A stretch of 9,173 bases of DNA from Thermotogae bacterium. GTDB lineage: Bacteria > Thermotogota > Thermotogae > Petrotogales > Kosmotogaceae. The DNA lies in NCBI GenBank assembly GCA_003643975.1, contig QNAR01000048.1:1-9173 (forward strand). Reading direction: 5' to 3'. A program made the position numbers and the translations under genes. Each line of letters begins with the position of its first letter. Position 1 is the first letter of the stretch. Under the pieces are notes generated by a model. The model ran no database searches. It was not told the DNA's origin and was given only the letters and a program-made list of their open reading frames with translations. This document shows positions 1-5,492 of the stretch, piece by piece.

Positions 1-170
1 AACCCGTTCTTTAATACCCTAGGCCCTGTTTCATAGTCGATTGCGCTAGCAGTTCAAGGCAACCGCGGAGCGGTTCAGGGCAACTCCGTAGGAGTTCAGA
101 GCAATTGCGTTAGCAATTCATAGCGCGTTTTAGTAACAAGGGTCTTGGGTCTGGTCTTTACTAAGCCCTA
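1..170 (+). repeat. Structured intergenic repeat, unit A (possibly truncated by window start)
   Basis: First of two adjacent long direct-repeat units. It opens with AACCCGTTCTTTAATACCCT, then carries four short inverted repeats whose 5' arms start at 40, 61, 82 and 103, which is exact 21-bp spacing. A GCGCGTTTTAG segment follows, then a GGGTCTTGGGTCTGG tail. Hairpins are 40-53 (imperfect, one G-U pair), 61-75 (AACCGC/GCGGTT, 3-nt loop), 82-96 (AACTCC/GGAGTT, 3-nt loop) and 103-118 (AATTGC/GCAATT, 4-nt loop). Unit B matches it with 5 mismatches over the first 152 positions. No convincing gene lies here. The array may continue to the left of the window. It resembles REP- or MITE-type noncoding repeats in organisation; its function is unknown. 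Confidence 0.93.
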
Positions 171-346
171 AACCCGTTCTTTAATACCCTAGACCCTGTT
201 CCATAGTAGATTGCGCTAGCAGTTCAAGGCAACCGCGGAGCGGTTCAGGGCAACTCCGTAGGAGTTCAGAGCAATTGCGTTAGCAATTCATAGCGCGTTT
301 TAGCAACACGGGTCTTGGGTCTTGGTATAGTTTTTTCTAAACCCTA
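171..346 (+). repeat. Structured intergenic repeat, unit B
   Basis: Second direct copy of the repeat, beginning again with AACCCGTTCTTTAATACCCT. It has the same four hairpins, at 210-223, 231-245, 252-266 and 273-288. It differs from unit A at 193, 201, 208, 304 and 309, and its tail diverges after about 322, where a T-rich stretch leads into CTAAACCCTAAACCC. The near-identity over most of the unit implies recent duplication or gene conversion. Confidence 0.93.
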
Positions 347-409
347 AACCCGTTCTTTAATACCCTAGACCCGATTCTTAACACCCTAGACCCTTATAAA
401 TGCGGTTCT
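347..409 (+). repeat. Partial repeat unit C and left arm of the inverted repeat
   Basis: A third copy starts with AACCCGTTCTTTAATACCCT, but instead of the hairpin block it carries a second about 21-bp CCC-rich unit (ACCCGATTCTTAACACCCTAG) and ends with ACCCTTATAAATGCGGTTCT. Positions 363-409 are the exact reverse complement of 9009-9055, 47 of 47 bases. The arm ends 29 bp from the stop codon of the minus-strand transporter, so that gene reads into it. C-tracts here (363-365, 370-372, 384-386, 391-393) are G-tracts on the transcript strand. Confidence 0.92.
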
Positions 410-438
410 TGAATATCAACTCTTATTTGTCTTTTAGT

Positions 439-1719
439 TTACTCAACTGGAATTCCTTTGGTTTCTTTTCCGACTATAAGGGCAAAAGTTGCTGATATAA
501 TTGTTAAGATTGCCATGGGAATCATAACTAAGGTTATTGAATTTGTTTTATCCATGACAAAAGCTGTATAGTATGGAGCCAATATACCAGCTATTCTTGC
601 CATGACACCAGCAGCACCATTTCCCAATGCCCGCATTTTAGTGGGATATAATTCTGGAGTATAGGCATACACCATGCCCCACGCACCCAAACAGAAAACA
701 GAAATTATTACACTGGAAAACAGTAATGCTATCTGTGAAGCTATGCTTGCCATAAGAAGCGCTGAGAAAGCGGTCCCTATAAAAAAGAAAGCTGTGCTTT
801 TTTTTCTGCCAATTTTCTCTATAAGGTAAGCTGCGAGCAGATATCCCGGTAATTGCATGACAAGCATAAAAAACGTATACCAAAGCGAACTTTGTGGTGT
901 TATTCCTTTTGAGCTGAATATTTTAGGTGCCCAGACAAAAAGTCCATAATAAACAAAACTCACGCTAAACCATAGTGTCCATATCATAATGGTTTGCGAT
1001 AAATATTCTCTGTTAAACAAACTCAAGAATGGTACTTTTACATGCTTGGTGATTTCTATTTCTTCAGATACTTTGTTTCCAAGAACCTTTTCTAATCCTT
1101 CTTTGCCTTTTTTCAAATAGGCTATTTTTGGACTTTCAGGAAGTAGCAGAACAATAATCAGTAATGAAATAGATATTATTGATAATCCATAGTAAGACCA
1201 GCGCCAACCAAGCGTGTTTAACGTTAGAACGGTGAAAAGCCCCATAAGAATGCTACCAATAGCCCAGCTCGATTCGAGAAGGGTGAGAAATCTCCCGCGA
1301 ATACGAATGGCAGTAAATTCAGTGAGGTATGCATTGACAACAGGGAGCAAACCACCATAGCCAATACCGGAAATAAGTCGGAAAGTAATAAATGTCTCAT
1401 GTGTTTTAGCATTACCAGTTAGAAGTGTAAAAATAGCCCCGATAACCAGATAAGAGATATTTGCCCACTTTCTACCAAAGAGATCACTAAAAAGGCCCGA
1501 ACTAAAAGCGCCTATCAGCATGCCTATAAAAACTGAACTTGCAATAGTTCCTTTCACAGCTATTGCATCGGGCAGTTCTTTGAGAATATCTGGGAGCGTC
1601 AAAGATAGAACCATTACCCCGGCAGCGACAAACATCCATTCGAGAGAAGTGAAAAAAAGCATAAAAACTTGTTTTTTGGTAGGTACATATTTCTCCACAA
1701 CCCTATCAATATTCACCAT
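439..1719 (-). CDS. MFS transporter, sugar-porter / metabolite:H+ symporter type
   Basis: A 426-residue polytopic inner-membrane transporter of the major facilitator superfamily, probably using proton-coupled symport; the substrate cannot be read from sequence. Visible motifs are the loop 2-3 signature GLFSDLFGRKW (75-85, with D79 and R83), the RLISGIGYGG...PVVNAYLTE helix (114-134) followed by RGR (141-143), a PESPK motif after the sixth helix (194-198) as in sugar porters, the second-half EKIGRKK (301-307), and PELYPTKMRALGNG (355-368). The last motif is shared by NiaP-like, organic-cation and aromatic-acid transporters. Length fits a full 12-helix MFS protein. I chose the ATG at 1719 because GGAGGTG lies just upstream; the frame extends 43 codons further, but through the tRNA terminator into tRNA-Phe, so that extension is not real. 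The gene sits alone between the tRNA operon and the repeat array, with a palindrome in its promoter. Confidence 0.9.
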   Translation of the reverse strand: MVNIDRVVEKYVPTKKQVFMLFFTSLEWMFVAAGVMVLSLTLPDILKELPDAIAVKGTIASSVFIGMLIGAFSSGLFSDLFGRKWANISYLVIGAIFTLLTGNAKTHETFITFRLISGIGYGGLLPVVNAYLTEFTAIRIRGRFLTLLESSWAIGSILMGLFTVLTLNTLGWRWSYYGLSIISISLLIIVLLLPESPKIAYLKKGKEGLEKVLGNKVSEEIEITKHVKVPFLSLFNREYLSQTIMIWTLWFSVSFVYYGLFVWAPKIFSSKGITPQSSLWYTFFMLVMQLPGYLLAAYLIEKIGRKKSTAFFFIGTAFSALLMASIASQIALLFSSVIISVFCLGAWGMVYAYTPELYPTKMRALGNGAAGVMARIAGILAPYYTAFVMDKTNSITLVMIPMAILTIISATFALIVGKETKGIPVE

Positions 1720-1748
1720 AGCACCTCCAATGTAAATAGCTGTATATT

Positions 1749-1764
1749 TACTGTATTTACAGTA
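1749..1764. promoter_or_regulatory. Palindromic putative operator in the MFS promoter
   Basis: TACTGTA-TT-TACAGTA is a perfect 7-2-7 inverted repeat, 29 bp upstream of the transporter start. A plausible -35 element TTGCCA (minus strand, 1767-1772) lies immediately upstream, so the palindrome occupies the -35/-10 spacer, a typical repressor site. The inverted repeat is seen directly; the promoter reading is weaker because no strong -10 box follows. The cognate regulator is not encoded in this window. Confidence 0.5.
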
Positions 1765-1774
1765 TATGGCAATT

Positions 1775-1798
1775 GAAAAGCCCCGCATTCGCAGGGCT
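1775..1798 (-). terminator. Intrinsic terminator of the tRNA operon
   Basis: On the minus strand AGCCCTGC-GAAT-GCGGGGCT forms an 8-bp stem (one T-G pair) with a 4-nt loop, followed by TTTTC. It begins 17 nt after the CCA end of tRNA-Phe, as expected for a tRNA operon terminator. It also separates the tRNAs from the transporter gene downstream. Confidence 0.85.
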
Positions 1799-1815
1799 AG
1801 AGTCAGGGGATGGAC

Positions 1816-1891
1816 TGGTGGCGAGGGACGGAATCGAACCGTCGACACATGGATTTTCAGTCCACTGCTCTACCATCTGAGCTACCTCGCC
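1816..1891 (-). tRNA. tRNA-Phe (GAA)
   Basis: 76 nt including an encoded CCA. Acceptor stem GGCGAGG/CCTCGCC, D-arm GCTCAGATGGTAGAGC, anticodon loop CTGAAAA giving GAA (Phe), and T-loop GGTTCGATTCC. All four arms pair, with one G-U closing the anticodon stem. It is the last tRNA of the operon. Confidence 0.96.
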
Positions 1892-1899
1892 ATCCCATC

Positions 1900-1974
1900 T
1901 GGTGGAAGCGACAGGGTTCGAACCTGTGGCCTCTTGCTTGTAAGGCAAGCGCTCTCCCACTGAGCTACGCTTCC
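1900..1974 (-). tRNA. tRNA-Val (TAC)
   Basis: 75 nt including an encoded CCA. Acceptor stem GGAAGCG/CGCTTCC, D-arm GCTCAGTGGGAGAGC, anticodon stem-loop CTTGC-CTTACAA-GCAAG giving TAC (Val), and T-arm ACAGGTTCGAACCCTGT. It lies 8 nt upstream of tRNA-Phe and 5 nt downstream of tRNA-Glu, so the three are processed from one transcript. Confidence 0.96.
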
Positions 1975-1979
1975 ACCCA

Positions 1980-2055
1980 TGGCGCCCCCAAGGGGATTTG
2001 AACCCCTGCCGCCGGCTTGAAAGGCCAGTGTCCTAGACCGCTAGACGATGGGGGC
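1980..2055 (-). tRNA. tRNA-Glu (TTC)
   Basis: 76 nt including an encoded CCA. Acceptor stem GCCCCCA/TGGGGGC with discriminator G, D-arm beginning TCGTCTAGCGGTCTAGGAC as is typical of Glu tRNAs, anticodon stem-loop CTGGC-CTTTCAA-GCCGG giving TTC (Glu), and T-arm AGGGGTTCAAATCCCCT. It is the first tRNA of the operon, directly behind a strong promoter. Confidence 0.96.
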
Positions 2056-2071
2056 CAGAACATCGTTAATT

Positions 2072-2100
2072 ATCATACACTATAAATCCCTAATGGTCAA
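2072..2100 (-). promoter_or_regulatory. Sigma70-type promoter of the tRNA operon
   Basis: On the minus strand a -35 box TTGACC (2095-2100) and a -10 box TATGAT (2072-2077) are separated by exactly 17 bp. Transcription would start near 2065, about 10 nt before tRNA-Glu. Both boxes match consensus at 5 of 6 positions. Confidence 0.85.
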
Positions 2101-2355
2101 GAGGGAACCAGCGTGTTCACTATTTTGAAACTTTATCGGTAAAAAGCATTGTGAGCGAATATCGTCATCTTGGGCTCGTTGATTCTTGGCCTCGGCTTTT
2201 AAAGCACTTTTTACACCCTGGATGTGTTCGACAGAAAACGGTGTTTGGAGTCTAGCAATTAGAGTTTGGATGTTCTTCCACCTAGTTCTCGAATTCTCAG
2301 CTCTTTACTTTAGAAGCACTTTCTATACCCTAGACTCAGGCTTTACAGGCAGAGA
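2101..2355. other. Noncoding intergenic stretch with degenerate repeat motifs
   Basis: No plausible gene on either strand and no clear terminator for the minus-strand gene ending at 2356. Two similar 21-bp motifs occur, at 2202-2222 and 2314-2334: AAGCACTTT, one variable base, TA, one variable base, ACCCT, one variable base, GA (18 of 21 bases shared). The second ends in TACCCTAGA, which is also the C-rich core of the repeats at the window ends, so this may be a decayed relative. Otherwise nothing is recognisable. Confidence 0.4.
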
Positions 2356-3486
2356 TTAAGCTGTTTTCCGTTTAAACGTGATAGAAATAAGTACGATTAC
2401 CCCAGTAGCTGCGAACCCCATAAAACCCATGATTCTAAAACCAGCCAATGTATTAAAAAATTCTATAAGGTACCCACCAACTATTGAACCAAGAATGTAT
2501 GTCAATCCAGAACTTACTAGCCAAAAGAGGCTTTGAGCATTGACTAGATATTTTTCTGGTAATTTAAAGTGGATATAATTGAAAAGAGCATAATACATTA
2601 ATATGTAAGTTAAACCATGAAGGCTTTCTATCAGAAATAGTGCCATCATTTCTGTAACATAGGTGATCAATAATACCCTTAAAGCACTTGCGAATATACC
2701 CGTTATGAGAACATTGAAATTTCCCATCTTTTTTATAATTCGTTCTGCGAAAAACAAGAAAGGAACTTCCGTGAACGCCATAAATGCATAAATCAATCCC
2801 ACAAATGATTTATCGTAACCTAGTTGTCGCGAGAGAACCGGGAAAAAAGTGTTATGGAAACTCCCGAGAGTAATCCCAAAAGTCATACCGATGATCATTA
2901 TAACAAAAGTAAATAAGTTTCCGTTGCGGACAGAACTTACATTGAGCTTTTTGTTTTCTGTGCCTTTTCCAGTCAGTGTTACATTTATTACAAAGGGGGC
3001 AAGAAAAAGGCTAATCGATGTTACTATGAAATACCAGATAAACCCCCATTTCACAAGCCCGCTTAAAAGTAATGCAGTTATCGCAAACCCAACGGTACCA
3101 AATAACCTGATTCTTCCAAAAGCACCGCCGTGTTTCTTAACTGAAACCATCATCAGCGAATCGCCAAGGGGGACAACGGCTGAAAAGAAAAATGAGAACG
3201 CCGCAACAGCAATAAGTCCAAAAATGAAATTTTTTGATAGATATACCAACCAGAACAAAAAACCAGATGAGATGGAAACAATTGTGAAAGCATTCTTATC
3301 TGTAATTTTTGAACCTATTCTGAACCACAATGGGTTGGATACCAAAGCAAAAACAGGAATCATAGCCATTAGATAGCCAATTTCTATTGGGCTAAAACCA
3401 GCGATATCAAAAAATTGCCCTAACATATTTCTTGCAGCAAGGCTGGAATATGTAAGTGCTTCAAAGAAAAAATTCCAAATAGGCAA
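2356..3486 (-). CDS. MFS transporter of the MFS_1_like (LacY/HcaT-related) group
   Basis: A polytopic inner-membrane carrier of about 376 residues; substrate unknown. It resembles the group containing 3-phenylpropionate (HcaT) and nucleoside:H+ symporter-like proteins. Numbering from the chosen start, it has GDSLMM (108-113), the group signature GAFGRIRLFGTVGFA (121-135), a central charged loop (about 173-187), the second-half segment LGYDKSFVGLIYAFMAFTEVP (222-242) and the late LHG...YYALFNYI helix (289-305). It lacks the PESP and PELYP motifs of the other transporter here, so the two are not recent duplicates. Start choice: TTG at 3486 has an excellent AAGGAG six nt upstream. The same frame opens at another TTG at 3522 (388 residues) without a good ribosome site. 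It lies 67 bp behind the DUF2207 gene with no visible terminator or promoter between, so co-transcription is likely. Confidence 0.87.
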   Translation of the reverse strand: MPIWNFFFEALTYSSLAARNMLGQFFDIAGFSPIEIGYLMAMIPVFALVSNPLWFRIGSKITDKNAFTIVSISSGFLFWLVYLSKNFIFGLIAVAAFSFFFSAVVPLGDSLMMVSVKKHGGAFGRIRLFGTVGFAITALLLSGLVKWGFIWYFIVTSISLFLAPFVINVTLTGKGTENKKLNVSSVRNGNLFTFVIMIIGMTFGITLGSFHNTFFPVLSRQLGYDKSFVGLIYAFMAFTEVPFLFFAERIIKKMGNFNVLITGIFASALRVLLITYVTEMMALFLIESLHGLTYILMYYALFNYIHFKLPEKYLVNAQSLFWLVSSGLTYILGSIVGGYLIEFFNTLAGFRIMGFMGFAATGVIVLISITFKRKTA

Positions 3487-3553
3487 ATCAAACTCCTTTT
3501 TGTAAAAAAGATCTATCCGCAAATGTCTTCATGCTTTTTGTGAAAATTTACTG

Positions 3554-5335
3554 CTAAAATGCCCCACCTCCACCTCCACCAGAGCCTCCACCAACACCTC
3601 CTGCTCCACCACTGCTTGAACTCGATGAGGAAGCTACCGCTGTTGACGCAACTGACCCAAAATCTCTTGATATGTACAGCCCATAAGGATAATACATATA
3701 CATATGCCCTCCTTCTCTTTTCCACAACTCTTCGGGAATGATTTTACTCATATGTTTTCTGACTTCCTCAGCAATGCCAAGAGCCGTCGCATAAACTAAA
3801 TATTCTTCCCAAAGAATCACAGAAGAAGGAGGGTATTCAGAAAGCAAAGAATAATCTTTCAAGTAGTTTTCGAAGTTTTTCCATTTCAGATAGTATTCTC
3901 TCCCTGTTTTTGTCCACCTTCCGAAAACGTCAACAGGAAGAAAGAGAACAATAGCGCCTGTTATACAAAATATTCCATATATGTATTTTGTAAATGTAGA
4001 TAGAAATCCGATCTCGTAAGAATTTGAAATGGTGAACAATGCGATGAAAGAGATGAAAATCAGGAAAATTGAATATAATTTTGAAAGCCCGGCACCAGCA
4101 CTCAATAAATATTTTCTCTCTTTTACTTTGCCTTTGATTAAGCTCTTCCAGGCGTTTAACTCTTGCGTGAACTGCTTTGCCTCTTTTTGGCTTCTCCGAA
4201 ATCTCCTTTTTAGTTCGTCAAAATCGAATATTTTCTGGTCTCCAATGTTGGCAACATATTTTGCAAAGAAAGAAAGCAGCTGCCTTTCAGTATCGGCCAA
4301 ATCATTTCCTGTGGTTCTCTTGATGATTATTCCTTCCACTTTTTCTTTCTTTGGGTTTACATTGAAATCCACGTATCCTCTTCTGTAAAGGTTCAGTATG
4401 CAAGCTCCGAGTCCATCGTTGTCAACACCCATGCAAAGTTTTTTCACAACGGCATTGACAAGCTCTGGTTCATCTTTTGAAGGCAATTCCCGTTCGTAAT
4501 AAGCATTATAATTAATGTTGTGCTCCCTTCCCATGAAATAAAAGAGAAGAAAGAAAACGACTATTGTGAGTACAGCAAGAATAATTGGGAGTTGATATTT
4601 CCAGAAATCCACTTTTTGCTCGAATGATTCTTCAATGTTCCTTATATCTTCTAAATCGAAATTTCCCGATTTGGCATTTTCAAAAAAGCCTTCCGGGAAC
4701 AAAAAGCGAACTTCTCCAAAGGTATGAGAAGGCATGTTTTTCACTTCAAAGATGTATTGATTGCCTTCATTTGTTGGTTTCACAGGTGGGTGAGAGTAAA
4801 TTTGTATTGGCTTTAACTGATCTGGAAAAATAAAAACAGCTGTTAAATCTTTAACTGGTTGTCCCCATCCTTCTCCCCAGTATTTTCTGAAAATCTGCGA
4901 TATGTCATTCCCCTTTTGCACAATTCCTTCAACTTTGTAAGTAATGTGAAGTGTAACCAGATCCCCTCCTTTTGAAGGGTTACGGGGAGAACCATTGTAA
5001 GGAACAAGCCAAACCTTCAAATCTATTGAATTCTTCGTGCTGTAATTTTCTATTTTAGTGTAATCCATTCCTTCTGTCCAAACCTTCAAGTCGCTATACT
5101 CTACCCAATCAGAAGGAACTTTGCGAATTAACCCTCTGTAAGGTTTTACAAGACGATATTCTATTTTCTCGTGTACCTGCATAGTTCCGTCTTCCAATAC
5201 CCTGTGTTCTATTTCCGCTTTTTCCAGGCGGTAAATTGAGTTAAAATCAGTCCCACCAACGATGATACTAACTATAAACCATACAGCTAATGCAATTGCA
5301 CCAATGATAATGCTCCGTATAATCGTTTTTCTCAT
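3554..5335 (-). CDS. DUF2207-family membrane protein with Gly/Ser-rich tail
   Basis: 593 residues, function unknown. Order: N-terminal membrane helix or uncleaved signal (about 4-27), an extracytoplasmic beta-rich region (about 30-240) with the EKIEYRLVKPYRGLIRKVP segment of DUF2207, a membrane helix (about 247-268), a cytoplasmic region starting with a winged-helix-like stretch (DEPELVNAVVKKLCMG, 288-303), paired helices (about 418-440 and 451-471), then the conserved family segment REYYLKWKNFENYLKDYSLL...EEYLVYATALGIAEEV (479-525). The protein ends in SSSSSSS followed by a glycine run and GGAF, a tail typical of DUF2207 proteins. The ATG at 5335 has GGAGGTG upstream. It probably heads a two-gene unit with the transporter at 2356-3486. 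Family membership is secure; its role, perhaps in envelope maintenance, is a guess. Confidence 0.9.
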   Translation of the reverse strand: MRKTIIRSIIIGAIALAVWFIVSIIVGGTDFNSIYRLEKAEIEHRVLEDGTMQVHEKIEYRLVKPYRGLIRKVPSDWVEYSDLKVWTEGMDYTKIENYSTKNSIDLKVWLVPYNGSPRNPSKGGDLVTLHITYKVEGIVQKGNDISQIFRKYWGEGWGQPVKDLTAVFIFPDQLKPIQIYSHPPVKPTNEGNQYIFEVKNMPSHTFGEVRFLFPEGFFENAKSGNFDLEDIRNIEESFEQKVDFWKYQLPIILAVLTIVVFFLLFYFMGREHNINYNAYYERELPSKDEPELVNAVVKKLCMGVDNDGLGACILNLYRRGYVDFNVNPKKEKVEGIIIKRTTGNDLADTERQLLSFFAKYVANIGDQKIFDFDELKRRFRRSQKEAKQFTQELNAWKSLIKGKVKERKYLLSAGAGLSKLYSIFLIFISFIALFTISNSYEIGFLSTFTKYIYGIFCITGAIVLFLPVDVFGRWTKTGREYYLKWKNFENYLKDYSLLSEYPPSSVILWEEYLVYATALGIAEEVRKHMSKIIPEELWKREGGHMYMYYPYGLYISRDFGSVASTAVASSSSSSSGGAGGVGGGSGGGGGGAF

Positions 5336-5432
5336 TGCCCCACCTCCATCATTATTTTACACTGCATGGGCTTCATTCAGTCGGTTTAGGTTGTGCTAAG
5401 AATATCGTAAATAGGACAGTTTCTCATTATGA

Positions 5433-5475
5433 TTGGAAACCAATGAAAAAATGGTTATAATTGATTTACTATAAT
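5433..5475 (+). promoter_or_regulatory. Promoter of the secreted nucleotidase gene
   Basis: TTGGAA (5433-5438) and TATAAT (5456-5461) are separated by 17 bp; a second perfect TATAAT lies at 5470-5475 without a good -35. Start of transcription is expected near 5468 from the first, leaving about 25 nt of leader. A small inverted repeat ATTGG-AAA-CCAAT (5432-5444) overlaps the -35 box and might be an operator, though it is short enough to be chance. Confidence 0.7.
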
Positions 5476-5492
5476 TGAGGGGGTGTATATTT

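Noticed and set aside
40..123. Open frame through the 21-bp repeats giving a VQGNxxx heptapeptide repeat
   Set aside because: A 21-bp period automatically yields a 7-residue repeat; the frame closes at a TAG right after the array, lacks a start with ribosome site, and the paired arm changes suit nucleic-acid structure better.
1..346. CRISPR array
   Set aside because: Repeats are 21 bp directly adjacent to each other within longer near-identical units; there are no unique spacers and no cas genes.
1720..1848. 43-codon N-terminal extension of the first MFS transporter
   Set aside because: It runs through the tRNA terminator into tRNA-Phe, while the ATG at 1719 has a clear ribosome binding site and begins the conserved protein.
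1757..2001. Short open frames on both strands over the tRNA cluster
   Set aside because: They lie within the three tRNAs and their terminator; peptides such as QEATGSNPVAST are typical false translations of tRNA T-arms.
2335..2355. Terminator after the second MFS gene
   Set aside because: The CAGGC repeats are direct rather than inverted, and no stem with a T-run forms on the minus strand.
2849..3376. 175-codon open frame on the plus strand
   Set aside because: It is antisense to the second MFS transporter, has no domain features, and mirrors the codon pattern of the real gene.
5336..5432. Promoter for the DUF2207 gene
   Set aside because: Several weak -10-like sequences exist on the minus strand, but none has a credible -35 at proper spacing.
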